Assembly (NCBI GenBank): GCA_016707585.1
Contig: JADJHL010000008.1
Coordinates: 248,001 to 312,000, forward strand
Origin: Ignavibacteriales bacterium
Lineage (GTDB): Bacteria > Bacteroidota > Ignavibacteria > Ignavibacteriales > Ignavibacteriaceae
Direction of reading: 5' to 3'
Length of the DNA: 64,000 nt
In this document: in pieces, positions 42,440 through 50,981 of the stretch
Position numbering within the stretch: position 1 is the stretch's first letter
Layout of the letters: every line of letters begins with the position of its first letter
Position numbers and translations under genes: made by a program
The notes under the pieces: model-generated
The model's input: the letters and a program-made list of their open reading frames with translations, nothing else
What the model was told of the DNA's origin: nothing
Database searches by the model: none

Positions 42440-43083
42440 AAACACAACTAACAGATCGCCAGGAAGAAATATTAAACTTCATTCAGCAATATCAACAAGT
42501 GAATGGATATCCTCCAACATTAAGAGAGATAGGAAAAAAATTTGGAATTGTATCTACTTTTGGCGTTAAAAGACATCTTGAGGCGCTTACAAAAAAAGGT
42601 TATTTAAATATTTTAAGTAATGCAAGCAGGGGAATCAGTATAAATAGAGATGATTTTGAAACGACCAATGTCATCGATATCAACGGAATAAATAATAATA
42701 ATAAAATACCGATAATAGGTAGAGTTGCTGCAGGTTCACCAATAACTGCAGAAGAAAATGTTGAAGGCTCAATTGTTATTGATGAAAGTTTTATGAAAAA
42801 AGATAATGATTCTTTTGCTCTCAGAGTTAAAGGTGATAGCATGATTGATGCAGGAATATTTGAAGGCGATCTTGTAATAGTTTCACCAAAAACTAGTTCA
42901 GTAAATGGAGATATAATTGTGGCAAGAGTTGATGATGAAGTAACTGTAAAAATTTATGAGAATAAAAATCAACAGATAAAATTAATTCCACAGAATAAAA
43001 ATTATGCACCAATTTTAGTTGATAAGAAAAATGAGTTTTCGATTGTGGGAAAAGTAACTGGCGTTGTGAGATGGTTAAACTAG
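42436..43083 (+). CDS. lexA: LexA repressor
   Basis: A 215-residue SOS repressor. The N-terminal winged helix-turn-helix runs over residues 1-70 (LTDRQEEILNFIQQYQQVNG and TLREIGKKFGIVSTFGVKRH). The self-cleavage site A99-G100 is in GRVAAGSPI. The catalytic dyad is S135 (GDSMIDAGIFEGDLVI) and K172 (EVTVKIY). RecA-ssDNA stimulates autocleavage and induces the regulon. The recognition helix region differs from E. coli, in keeping with operators of another sequence. It is the first gene of a three-gene operon, with tandem operators and a strong terminator after the third gene. Confidence 0.97.
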   Translation: MKTQLTDRQEEILNFIQQYQQVNGYPPTLREIGKKFGIVSTFGVKRHLEALTKKGYLNILSNASRGISINRDDFETTNVIDINGINNNNKIPIIGRVAAGSPITAEENVEGSIVIDESFMKKDNDSFALRVKGDSMIDAGIFEGDLVIVSPKTSSVNGDIIVARVDDEVTVKIYENKNQQIKLIPQNKNYAPILVDKKNEFSIVGKVTGVVRWLN

Positions 43084-43096
43084 AAGGAGATGAACA

Positions 43097-43345
43097 ATGA
43101 AAACAGAAATTTTTAAATCCGCAATTAGAAACAGAAATAGATTAATCTTTTTATATGGATTAGATGAAATACAAATAGAACCATATTATATAACCATAGA
43201 AAAAAATGGCAGCAAAGTAATTTATGGTAAAGTTTTTCAATCTAGTGAAATAAAAAAGTTTAACTACTGTAAAATTGCAAACATAAAAGTGTTAGAGAAA
43301 AAAAGATTTTCTCCGATCATTCCAATAATTCAAATGGCTTCTTAA
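43097..43345 (+). CDS. Stand-alone WYL-like domain protein in the lexA operon
   Basis: An 82-residue protein with AAGGAG upstream. It consists almost entirely of a WYL-like SH3-type beta-barrel pattern: AIRNRNRLIFLYGLDEIQIE, then EPYYITIEKNGSKVIYGKVF, then FNYCKIANIKVLEKKRF. The WYL tripeptide itself is not kept. WYL domains usually follow a helix-turn-helix and sense nucleic acid or nucleotides in DNA-damage and phage-defence regulators; here no DNA-binding domain is attached. The lexA stop and this ATG are 13 bases apart, so co-transcription under LexA control is likely. The family call is by pattern and tentative. Confidence 0.55.
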   Translation: MKTEIFKSAIRNRNRLIFLYGLDEIQIEPYYITIEKNGSKVIYGKVFQSSEIKKFNYCKIANIKVLEKKRFSPIIPIIQMAS

Positions 43346-43355
43346 GGAGGTTAAG

Positions 43356-43787
43356 ATGAATACAGATAGAAGAAAAGATGTTGATTTGTTGATTGAAGAA
43401 TTCTGGAAGAAAGGTTATTTAACTTTATATAGAAAGTATGGTACTTATCTACCTGAGCCATCAAACATTGGTGGATTTGAAGTTGATGTAATTGCAAAAC
43501 AAAAAGAAAATTTTGCAATTGGAATAAACTTGATTGATCAGGATTTTAAGAATCCGGCAGAGTTAAAAAATAAACTTGCTTATCTTGCTCAAAGACAAAC
43601 TCGTGGAACAAATAAAAAAGTTCAGCTTTTTGTTGGAGTGTCTCTTATAAATTTTAAGTATGCAAAATCTTTAATGGATGAGCTTGATCCTGAAACAAAA
43701 AGAAATGTAAAACTATTCCAGATTTCGGATAAGCCAGAGTTTTCTTTCCAAAGAGAAAACAAATCTGAAAAAATTCTATTCTCATAA
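43356..43787 (+). CDS. PD-(D/E)XK-like (restriction-endonuclease-fold) protein, probably degenerate
   Basis: A 143-residue protein with a perfect AAGGAGG site. Residues 41-58 (FEVDVIAKQKENFAIGIN) resemble the core of PD-(D/E)XK enzymes, with D44 on the first strand. The following (D/E)XK position reads G56-I57-N58, so the catalytic lysine appears lost. The C-terminal half (AYLAQRQTRGTNKKVQLFVG, then PETKRNVKLFQISD) is alpha/beta. It could be an inactive nuclease-fold adaptor or a diverged enzyme. It follows the WYL-like gene by ten bases and precedes the operon terminator, implying SOS regulation. Confidence 0.5.
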   Translation: MNTDRRKDVDLLIEEFWKKGYLTLYRKYGTYLPEPSNIGGFEVDVIAKQKENFAIGINLIDQDFKNPAELKNKLAYLAQRQTRGTNKKVQLFVGVSLINFKYAKSLMDELDPETKRNVKLFQISDKPEFSFQRENKSEKILFS

Positions 43788-43794
43788 TTCAAAT

Positions 43795-43828
43795 CTTCAG
43801 ACTGAATAATCAGTCTGAAGCATCATTT
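43795..43828 (+). terminator. Terminator of the lexA operon
   Basis: CTTCAGACTG (43795-43804), loop AATAAT, CAGTCTGAAG (43811-43820), then CATCATTTTTA. The 10-bp stem is perfect. It closes the lexA/WYL/nuclease-like unit. Confidence 0.85.
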
Positions 43829-43936
43829 TTAAGCTTTTCCCAACTCATTTTCTTCAATTCAGCAATGCTAAGTTACCTTGACATTCGTGTGATGTGCAAC
43901 TAACTTTGGACGCTAAATCATAAACAGGAATGGAAT

Positions 43937-44755
43937 TTGAAGAAAAAAAACTCCGCATCCGATGAAAAATCACAGGAAGCTTTAAAGCAATCGGGTGAAA
44001 TTCCTACTCACATCGCTATAATTATGGATGGTAATGGGCGCTGGGCAAAAAAAAGAGGATTGCCCAGAGTTGCAGGACATAAGCGAGGTGTTGATACGGT
44101 TAAAGAAATTGTAGAAGCTTGTGCTGAAATAGGTGTCAAATATCTAACTTTATATACATTTTCTACAGAAAACTGGAAGCGACCAAAGGATGAAGTTTCT
44201 ATGTTAATGAGACTTCTACTTAACAGTTTGCGTGAACGTGTAAATGAACTAAATGAGAATGATGTACGTCTTACCACCATTGGTGATACTGAATCTTTGC
44301 CTTTAGAGGTACAAAAACAGTTATCTGAAGATATTGAAAGGACCAAAAACAATAAAAAAATGGTTCTTAATTTAGCTTTAAGTTATAGTGGAAGATGGGA
44401 ATTGCTTGAAGCAATTAAAAAGATTTCAGATTTATCAGCAAAGGGTAAACTTAGTGCGGAAGATATTGATGAGAAACTTGTTTCTTCATTTCTTACCACA
44501 AAAGAAATTCCTGATCCTGATTTAGTTATTAGAACTAGTGGAGAATTTAGGGTGAGTAATTTTTTGCTCTGGCAAATTGCTTATTCTGAGTTTATAATTA
44601 CAGAAACGCTTTGGCCTGATTTTTCGAAATATGATTTATACGATGCTATAAAAATATTTCAAACAAGAGAAAGAAGATTTGGCAAAGTGAGTGAACAAAT
44701 AAATAAGAATAAAAAGGAAAAAGGTTCGGAGAATGTTCATATCCTCCCAGGTTAG
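43937..44755 (+). CDS. uppS: Isoprenyl (undecaprenyl) diphosphate synthase
   Basis: Starts at TTG after GGAATGGAATT; the nearby ATG is out of frame. The 272-residue cis-prenyltransferase has the catalytic motif IIMDGNGRWAKKRGLPRVAG (Asp31) followed by HKRGVDTVKEIVEACAEIGV. YTFSTENWKRP and DLVIRTSGEFRVSNFLLWQI are also conserved. It condenses isopentenyl diphosphate onto farnesyl diphosphate to make the C55 carrier for peptidoglycan and O-antigen. Its end overlaps bamA by 23 bases, opening the envelope gene cluster. The N-terminal 20 residues are a charged extension. Confidence 0.95.
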   Translation: MKKKNSASDEKSQEALKQSGEIPTHIAIIMDGNGRWAKKRGLPRVAGHKRGVDTVKEIVEACAEIGVKYLTLYTFSTENWKRPKDEVSMLMRLLLNSLRERVNELNENDVRLTTIGDTESLPLEVQKQLSEDIERTKNNKKMVLNLALSYSGRWELLEAIKKISDLSAKGKLSAEDIDEKLVSSFLTTKEIPDPDLVIRTSGEFRVSNFLLWQIAYSEFIITETLWPDFSKYDLYDAIKIFQTRERRFGKVSEQINKNKKEKGSENVHILPG

Positions 44756-47231
44756 AATTTTAAAGTTTATACTGTTAGCTTTTTTATTAATATCTACAAC
44801 TATTTTATCCCAGCAAAGAACTTCTTATAAAATTCTTGGTTTGGCTGTTGAAGGTAATAAATCATCAGATGCCAATACAATTATTTTTTCTACAGGATTA
44901 AAAATTGGTGATGAGATTCAGGTACCTGGTGATAAAACAATTAATGCAATAAAAAATCTTTGGGCATTAAATATCTTTTCGGATGTTCAAATTGTAATTG
45001 ATAAACAATTATCCGAAGGTGTCTTTTTATTGATTAAAGTTGCAGAATACTCCAGACTTGAAAAAGTAGTAATTGATGGAAATGATGAAGTTGATACTGA
45101 TGACATAGAGAAGAAGATTACTTTTTTACGTGGCGCAATTTTAAAACCACAAGAAGTTTCTAAACTGATTCAAAAAGTAAACGGACTATATGAAGAGGAA
45201 GGATTCTTTAATACACAAATAACTCCTGTTTACTACAATTATTTTAGCGCCGATACTCTTGATGAAAATATTTTTATTAGATGGAGAAACACAACTGATT
45301 TAGCTGATGAATATGAAGTTGAGTATTCTGCTAATGAAGCTCGTTCATCAAATCTGATAAATAAAATTAAAGATAGAGTTTTACTTAAACTAATTATTAA
45401 AGAAGGTGAAGAAGTAAAAGTTAGGGAAATAGCTTTTGATAATAATGACGCTTTTGAAGATGGTGACTTAAAAAGTGAAATGGATGAAACATCTGAAGCT
45501 GTTTGGTGGAAGTTTTGGGGCGGAGGAAAGTTTGATCCCAAAAAGTATGTGGATGATAAAGGTTTAATTATAGATTTTTATAAGAAAAATGGTTACAGGG
45601 ATGCTGAAATTCTTTCTGATTCTTTGATTTATTCTGAAGATAAAAAAGATTTAAAAATCTTAATGGATATTTATGAAGGTCCTCAGTATAAAATAAGAAA
45701 TATCAATTGGGAAGGTAATACAGTTTATCCGGCAAATTTATTGAATGAAAGATTAGATTTTGCTAAAGGTGACGTTTATAACCTGGAAAAATTTGAACAA
45801 AATTTGCGAGGTAATGAAAAACAAGCTGATGTATCTGCTCTTTATCTGGATAATGGTTACTTAACTTTTAATCTTCAAACAAAGGAAACAAAAGTTACCG
45901 GAGATTCTATTGATGTTTCTATTAGAGTTGAAGAACGTAATCAATTTAAAATTGGAAGAGTTGATATTTTAGGAAACGATAAAACAAAAGAAAAAGTTAT
46001 TCGCAGAGAACTTTACAGTGTTCCTGGTGATTACTTTAATCGCGGGTTACTTTTCCGTAGCGTACAAAATCTTGCAAACCTTCAATACTTTAATGTTGAA
46101 AAACTTTATGGTGCGGATGGAATTGCAACAAAACTTTCCAGCGATAGCACGGTTGATGTAGGATTTAATGTTGAAGAAAAATCAAGCGATTATTTGAATG
46201 CTTCAGTTGGTTATAGTGGCTCGTATGGATTTAGCGGTGCAATTGGAGTTACACTTACAAACTTTTCAATTTCAGAGCCGTTTAGTCTTGGCGGAGGACA
46301 AGTTTTAAGTTTTAACTGGCAGTTTGGTGTAAGTAATCTTTATAGAACTTTTACACTTGGATTTACCGAGCCATGGATGTTTGACACACCAACTTCTGTA
46401 GGCGTAGAAATTTTTGATACACGCCAGCAATATTATTATGATTTAAGACAATCTGGTGCAACAGTACGTGTTGGTAGAAGATTAAAATGGCCAGATGATT
46501 TCTTCTATGTTCAAGGTAGATTACGTTATCAATACAACAATGTTCTTGATGGCGGTTCATATTATAAAGAAGGTCAAACAAATCAATATACACTTGGAGC
46601 TTTGATTTCCAGAAAAAATATTGATAACCCTATCTTTCCTTCGGCTGGCTCATCTTTGCAATTAGATATGGAACTTTCTGGCGGACCATTTTTACCCGGC
46701 AACGTTGATTATCTAAAAATTGGCTTTACTGCTGAATGGTATAGAAGATTATTTAATACAAATCGTTTGACTTTTTATACAATTGCAGATGTTGGATACA
46801 TTCATGAGATTGTAAAAGGAACAAACATACAGCCATTTGAATATTACTATATGGGAGGTAATGGTTTATATATTTCCACAACTTCTTTAAGAGGTTATGA
46901 TGATAGAACTGTTGGCCCTGTAAATCCAACCACAGGTGGAATTATTGGTGGAAGAGTTATGGCTAAATTTGGTGCAGAATTAAGATTTTCTGTAACACAG
47001 GAACCAATTCCGTTATGGATACTTGCATTTGCAGAAGCTGGTAACGTGTTTGAAAATTTTGAGAAAACAGATATTTTTGATCTTCGAAGATCAGTTGGAT
47101 TTGGAGCGCGTATATTAATTAACCCAATTGGCTTAATCGGTTTTGATCTTGGATATGGATTTGATCGTCAATTGACTAATCAAAAAGATCCGGAATGGAT
47201 GTTCCATTTTCAGTTTGGTAAAGGTTTTTAA
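44733..47231 (+). CDS. bamA: Outer-membrane protein assembly factor BamA
   Basis: An 832-residue Omp85 protein with a signal peptide ending TTILSQ. About five POTRA domains cover residues 30-440 (for example YKILGLAVEGNKSSDANTII and FKIGRVDILGNDKTKEKVIR). A C-terminal 16-strand barrel follows, ending WMFHFQFGKGF. The barrel has the SLRGYDDRTVGP segment, a form of the L6 VRGF/Y motif essential in BamA. It inserts beta-barrel proteins in the outer membrane. The start overlaps uppS and two periplasmic chaperone genes follow, the same order (bamA-skp-lpxD) as in many Gram-negatives. Confidence 0.96.
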   Translation: MFISSQVRILKFILLAFLLISTTILSQQRTSYKILGLAVEGNKSSDANTIIFSTGLKIGDEIQVPGDKTINAIKNLWALNIFSDVQIVIDKQLSEGVFLLIKVAEYSRLEKVVIDGNDEVDTDDIEKKITFLRGAILKPQEVSKLIQKVNGLYEEEGFFNTQITPVYYNYFSADTLDENIFIRWRNTTDLADEYEVEYSANEARSSNLINKIKDRVLLKLIIKEGEEVKVREIAFDNNDAFEDGDLKSEMDETSEAVWWKFWGGGKFDPKKYVDDKGLIIDFYKKNGYRDAEILSDSLIYSEDKKDLKILMDIYEGPQYKIRNINWEGNTVYPANLLNERLDFAKGDVYNLEKFEQNLRGNEKQADVSALYLDNGYLTFNLQTKETKVTGDSIDVSIRVEERNQFKIGRVDILGNDKTKEKVIRRELYSVPGDYFNRGLLFRSVQNLANLQYFNVEKLYGADGIATKLSSDSTVDVGFNVEEKSSDYLNASVGYSGSYGFSGAIGVTLTNFSISEPFSLGGGQVLSFNWQFGVSNLYRTFTLGFTEPWMFDTPTSVGVEIFDTRQQYYYDLRQSGATVRVGRRLKWPDDFFYVQGRLRYQYNNVLDGGSYYKEGQTNQYTLGALISRKNIDNPIFPSAGSSLQLDMELSGGPFLPGNVDYLKIGFTAEWYRRLFNTNRLTFYTIADVGYIHEIVKGTNIQPFEYYYMGGNGLYISTTSLRGYDDRTVGPVNPTTGGIIGGRVMAKFGAELRFSVTQEPIPLWILAFAEAGNVFENFEKTDIFDLRRSVGFGARILINPIGLIGFDLGYGFDRQLTNQKDPEWMFHFQFGKGF

Positions 47232-47271
47232 TAACAAATTATTGTACAATCATAAAGAACGAGGAAAACTA

Positions 47272-47796
47272 GTGAAACGTTACATTTTAGTGTTGGCTTT
47301 ATTATTTATTGGCTTCAACTCATTTACTAATGCTCAGGCAAAATTAGGATATGTTGATTCAGAAGTTATCTTAACACAATTTTCAGAATCTATTAAGGCT
47401 CAGGGTGATCTTGATGCTTTTACAAATAGATTATCTGGACAATTAGATTCAATGACATTAGCTTATCAACAATCTATTGCTGATTATCAAAAGCAAGCTG
47501 AAACAATGAACGAAGCTAAAAAAACTGAAGCTCAACAGAAAATTGTTAAGATGGAACAAGATATAATGGAATTTAGAAGAGCTAAGTTTACACAGGGAAC
47601 AGGCGAAGTTTATAAAAAACAAGAAGAATTATTTTCACCTGTAAAAGCCAAAATTTATGCAGCAATTGAAAAAGTTGCAAAAGGTGAAAGTATGCAATTT
47701 GTATTTGATAAAAGCGGCGATATAATATTATTATATGCTGATTCTGCTTTTGATATTACATTTAAAGTTCTTGATAGCTTAAAAAGAGGCAACTAA
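47272..47796 (+). CDS. OmpH/Skp-family periplasmic chaperone (copy 1)
   Basis: I choose the GTG at 47272 (MKRYILVLALLFIGFNSFTN) with GAGGAAAACTA directly before it; a longer frame overlaps the bamA end and carries an implausible leader. The 174-residue product has a cleaved signal peptide and the Skp form: a short beta region (KLGYVDSEVILTQFSESIKA) plus long alpha tentacles (KQAETMNEAKKTEAQQKIVK) and a closing strand (MQFVFDKSGDIILLYADS). Skp trimers cage unfolded outer-membrane proteins on the way to BamA. A terminator follows, before a second paralogue. Confidence 0.88.
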   Translation: MKRYILVLALLFIGFNSFTNAQAKLGYVDSEVILTQFSESIKAQGDLDAFTNRLSGQLDSMTLAYQQSIADYQKQAETMNEAKKTEAQQKIVKMEQDIMEFRRAKFTQGTGEVYKKQEELFSPVKAKIYAAIEKVAKGESMQFVFDKSGDIILLYADSAFDITFKVLDSLKRGN

Positions 47797-47814
47797 TAGT
47801 TTTTAGTTTTGTAT

Positions 47815-47852
47815 AGTTCTCCCCATAATTTTTTGGGGAGAACTTTATTTTT
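47815..47852 (+). terminator. Terminator between the two skp paralogues
   Basis: AGTTCTCCCC (47815-47824) pairs perfectly with GGGGAGAACT (47835-47844), loop ATAATTTTTT, then TTATTTTTTT. It probably attenuates transcription from uppS-bamA into the lpx genes. Confidence 0.9.
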
Positions 47853-47899
47853 TTATTTATCATTTTTTGATTAAGTAAAATTAAACAATAGGTTTTCCG

Positions 47900-48412
47900 A
47901 TGAAAAAATTTCTTATCATTTCAATTCTTTTAATCACAGCTTCAATTTCTTTTGGACAATTAAAAATTGGATATATAGATTCTGATGCGATTATGGATAA
48001 TCTTCCTGATGTTCAGGATGCAAGGCAAAAACTTGATATTCTTATTCAGGAATGGCAAACTGAGTTAACCAAACTTGAAACTGATTGGAAGACTAAGTAT
48101 GACGATTATGAAAAAAGAAAATTAATAATGACAGATCAAACAAGATCTGAAACCGAAGCTGCACTTGTACAATTAGAAACACAAATTGCACAATACCGCG
48201 AAAAGAAGTTTGGAACAAATGGTGAACTATTCCAAAAACAAGATGAATTGATGAAACCTGTTCAGAACAAAATATTTGTTGCTCTAAAAGAAATTGCTGA
48301 GCAGGAAGATTATGATTATGTTTTTGACAGAAGCGGTGATATCATGATTTTATTTGCAAAAGAAAAATATGATTTAACTCCACAAGTTCTTGAAAAGATA
48401 AAACTTAAATAA
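47900..48412 (+). CDS. OmpH/Skp-family periplasmic chaperone (copy 2)
   Basis: The 170-residue second paralogue has signal peptide MKKFLIISILLITASISFGQ and the same Skp plan as copy 1 (LKIGYIDSDAIMDNLPDVQD, then DWKTKYDDYEKRKLIMTDQT, then YDYVFDRSGDIMILFAKE). Sequence identity to copy 1 is clear in the end strands but low in the tentacles, so the copies are old duplicates. It may form homo- or mixed trimers and serve different clients. It is 12 bases from lpxD, the expected neighbour, whereas copy 1 is separated from it by a terminator. Confidence 0.88.
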   Translation: MKKFLIISILLITASISFGQLKIGYIDSDAIMDNLPDVQDARQKLDILIQEWQTELTKLETDWKTKYDDYEKRKLIMTDQTRSETEAALVQLETQIAQYREKKFGTNGELFQKQDELMKPVQNKIFVALKEIAEQEDYDYVFDRSGDIMILFAKEKYDLTPQVLEKIKLK

Positions 48413-48423
48413 GAAAAGTTTAA

Positions 48424-49467
48424 ATGAAATTAAATATCCGTGAGATAGCATCTTTAATAGAAGGAAAAATTTCTGGTAACGAGTTTTTAGAGATTTCTAA
48501 CGTAGCTAAAATTGAAGATGCAAAATCCGGTGACTTAACATTTCTTTATTTATCATCCTACGAAAAATTTTTTCCTACAACAAAAGCTTCAGCAATAATT
48601 GTTAAAACCGGATTTGAAAAATCAAGAAACGATTTAACTTATATTGAAACTGATGCTCCGGAAAAAGCATTTTTTGCAATCGTAAGAAAATATTTTACTC
48701 CACAATTTCCTTTATCAGGAATTGATCCAACTGCTTTTGTAGATTCAACAGCTCAACTTGGTAACAATGTTGCTATAGGAAAAAATGTAGTTGTATCTTC
48801 TGGATGTATAATTGGCGATAACACAAAAGTATTTCACAATACAACATTAGCAGATAATGTTACTATTGGTGCAGATTGTTTGATTCATGCTAATGTAAGT
48901 GTTCGAGAAGATTGTAAACTTGGTAATAATGTTATTATCCATTCAGGAACAGTTATTGGCAGCGATGGGTTTGGTTACAGTCCAAATGAAAAAGGTGAAT
49001 ATATAAAAATTCCACAAATTGGAAATGTAATTGTTGAAGATGATGTTGAAATAGGATCAAACGTTTCTATAGATCGTGCAGCAATTGGATCAACAGTTAT
49101 TAAACGTGGATGTAAAATTGATAATCTTGTTCAAGTAGCACACAATGTTGTTATTGGTGAACACACAGTGATCTCTGCGCAAACAGGAGTTTCTGGGAGT
49201 ACAAAAGTCGGAGATCATTGTATACTTGCTGGGCAAGCCGGCCTTGTTGGACATATTGAATTGGGTAATAATGTTGTTATAACAGCTCAATCTGGAGTTT
49301 CAAAATCGATATTAAAGCCTGGATATTATTCAGGTTCTCCAGCAATGGAAATGAGATCACATCAAAGAATGCAAGCACAAGTTAGATTTATTCCCGATTA
49401 TGCAGAACGAATTAAAGAACTTGAAAATAAAGTTAAATCTTTAACAGAGCTGTTATCAAAAAAGTAA
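48424..49467 (+). CDS. lpxD: UDP-3-O-acylglucosamine N-acyltransferase
   Basis: A 347-residue left-handed beta-helix acyltransferase. An N-terminal uridine-binding domain (residues 1-100) precedes repeated hexapeptides with the [LIV]-G-x4 pattern. The catalytic His lies in LVQAVAHNVVIGEHTV-type sequence (seen as VQVAHNVVIGEHTVISAQTG), and the helical C-terminus (RIKELENKVKSLTELLS) forms the trimer cap. It adds the second R-3-hydroxyacyl chain in lipid A synthesis. It stands directly after the second skp paralogue. Confidence 0.95.
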   Translation: MKLNIREIASLIEGKISGNEFLEISNVAKIEDAKSGDLTFLYLSSYEKFFPTTKASAIIVKTGFEKSRNDLTYIETDAPEKAFFAIVRKYFTPQFPLSGIDPTAFVDSTAQLGNNVAIGKNVVVSSGCIIGDNTKVFHNTTLADNVTIGADCLIHANVSVREDCKLGNNVIIHSGTVIGSDGFGYSPNEKGEYIKIPQIGNVIVEDDVEIGSNVSIDRAAIGSTVIKRGCKIDNLVQVAHNVVIGEHTVISAQTGVSGSTKVGDHCILAGQAGLVGHIELGNNVVITAQSGVSKSILKPGYYSGSPAMEMRSHQRMQAQVRFIPDYAERIKELENKVKSLTELLSKK

Positions 49468-49566
49468 TTTCACTCTTCTAATCATAAAAATCAGTGACAC
49501 GTTTAATTGTATTTAGTTGCTCATCTTACTATTTTTTCAACAATTTTATAAATAAATGGAACAATA

Positions 49567-50979
49567 ATGCTAGAACTTCAAAGAACTATATCTAAACCTG
49601 CAACATTGAGTGGAATTGGATTGCATACTGGTACTGAATGTACGATGACATTTAAACCTGCTCCAATCAACTCAGGCATTAAATTTATTCGTGTTGATCT
49701 TGGTGGTAATCCTGAAATTCCTGCCTTGGCAGATAATGTTGTTGATATATCACGCGGAACAACAATTGGAATTGGTGAAGTAAAAGTTCACACAGTTGAG
49801 CATGTACTTGCAGCTATTGCCGGTTTGCAGATCGATAATATTAATGTTGAACTTGACGGAATCGAACCGCCAATTGGTGATGGTAGTGCAATATCGTATG
49901 TAAATGCTTTGCTGGATGCAGGAATTGAACAACAAGATGCACCTAAAGATTATTTAATAATTGATGAAACAGTTACTTTTTCTGACGAGTCGAGACAGGT
50001 TGATATTGTTGCGCTTCCATTAGATAAATATAGATTAACTGTTATGGTTGATTATCAAAATCCTGCGCTCGGCAGCCAGCATACAGGTATGTTCGATCTT
50101 GAAAAAGAATTTGTAAATGAATTTGCTTCTGCACGAACGTTTTGCTTTTTAAGTGAAGTTGAAGATTTAGCTGATCAAGGATTAATTAAAGGTGGTGATC
50201 TGGATAATGCTGTTGTAATTGTAGATCATCAACTAGATCAAAATCAGTTAGATGATTTAGGAAAACGAATTGGTATTAAAGAAAAATTTGTTCTTGGCGA
50301 AGATGGGATATTAAATAATAAAAAACTTAGATTTAAAAATGAACCTGTAAGACATAAACTGCTTGATTTAATTGGTGATCTTGCACTAATCGGTGCACCA
50401 ATCAAAGCACAGATTTTAGCAGCAAGACCTGGTCACAAAGCTAATGTTGAGTTTGCTAAACAAGTAAGAAAACTTTATCAGCAAAAAAAACTTGTTAAGA
50501 AATTTCAGTTTGTTAAAAAAGAAGGAATTGTATTTGATATAAATGCAATAACAAGAATCCTTCCTCATCGTTATCCTTTTTTACTTGTTGATAAAATTGT
50601 TCATCTTGAAGTTGAAAAAAAAGTTATCGGTGTAAAATGTGTAACTATTAATGAACCATTTTTCCAGGGACATTTCCCAGGACAACCGGTTATGCCGGGT
50701 GTTTTGATTATTGAAGCGATGGCGCAAACAGGTGGAATTTTATTGTTAAACTCATTACCAAACTATGAAGAAAAACTAGTTTACTTTATGCAGATTAATA
50801 ATGCTAAGTTCAGAAAACCGGTTGTTCCCGGCGATCAACTTTTTCTTGAAGTTGAACTTTTACAAAAGAAATCTAAAATATTTATGATGGCTGGAAAAGT
50901 TTATGTTGAAAATGTTCTTGTTGCTGAGGCAGAATTTATGGCTGGTGTTGTTGATAGACCAAAGGAAGCAGAAGAATAA
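49567..50979 (+). CDS. lpxC-fabZ: Bifunctional UDP-3-O-acyl-GlcNAc deacetylase / 3-hydroxyacyl-ACP dehydratase
   Basis: A 470-residue fusion. The LpxC half (about 1-310) has the zinc ligands in HTVEHVLAAIAG and PVRHKLLDLIGDLALIG. The FabZ half (about 325-470) has ITRILPHRYPFLLVDKI with the catalytic His, and GHFPGQPVMPGVLIIEAMAQ with the catalytic Glu. LpxC performs the committed step of lipid A synthesis; FabZ dehydrates 3-hydroxyacyl-ACP, so the fusion joins the enzymes that compete for the same acyl precursor. This fusion is a known hallmark of Bacteroidota and Chlorobiota. lpxA starts two bases after its stop. Confidence 0.97.
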   Translation: MLELQRTISKPATLSGIGLHTGTECTMTFKPAPINSGIKFIRVDLGGNPEIPALADNVVDISRGTTIGIGEVKVHTVEHVLAAIAGLQIDNINVELDGIEPPIGDGSAISYVNALLDAGIEQQDAPKDYLIIDETVTFSDESRQVDIVALPLDKYRLTVMVDYQNPALGSQHTGMFDLEKEFVNEFASARTFCFLSEVEDLADQGLIKGGDLDNAVVIVDHQLDQNQLDDLGKRIGIKEKFVLGEDGILNNKKLRFKNEPVRHKLLDLIGDLALIGAPIKAQILAARPGHKANVEFAKQVRKLYQQKKLVKKFQFVKKEGIVFDINAITRILPHRYPFLLVDKIVHLEVEKKVIGVKCVTINEPFFQGHFPGQPVMPGVLIIEAMAQTGGILLLNSLPNYEEKLVYFMQINNAKFRKPVVPGDQLFLEVELLQKKSKIFMMAGKVYVENVLVAEAEFMAGVVDRPKEAEE

Positions 50980-50981
50980 TT

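Noticed and set aside
47215..47271. ATG start for the first skp gene at 47215
   Set aside because: It lies within the bamA end and puts a charged leader before the signal peptide; the GTG at 47272 has GAGGAAAACTA directly upstream.
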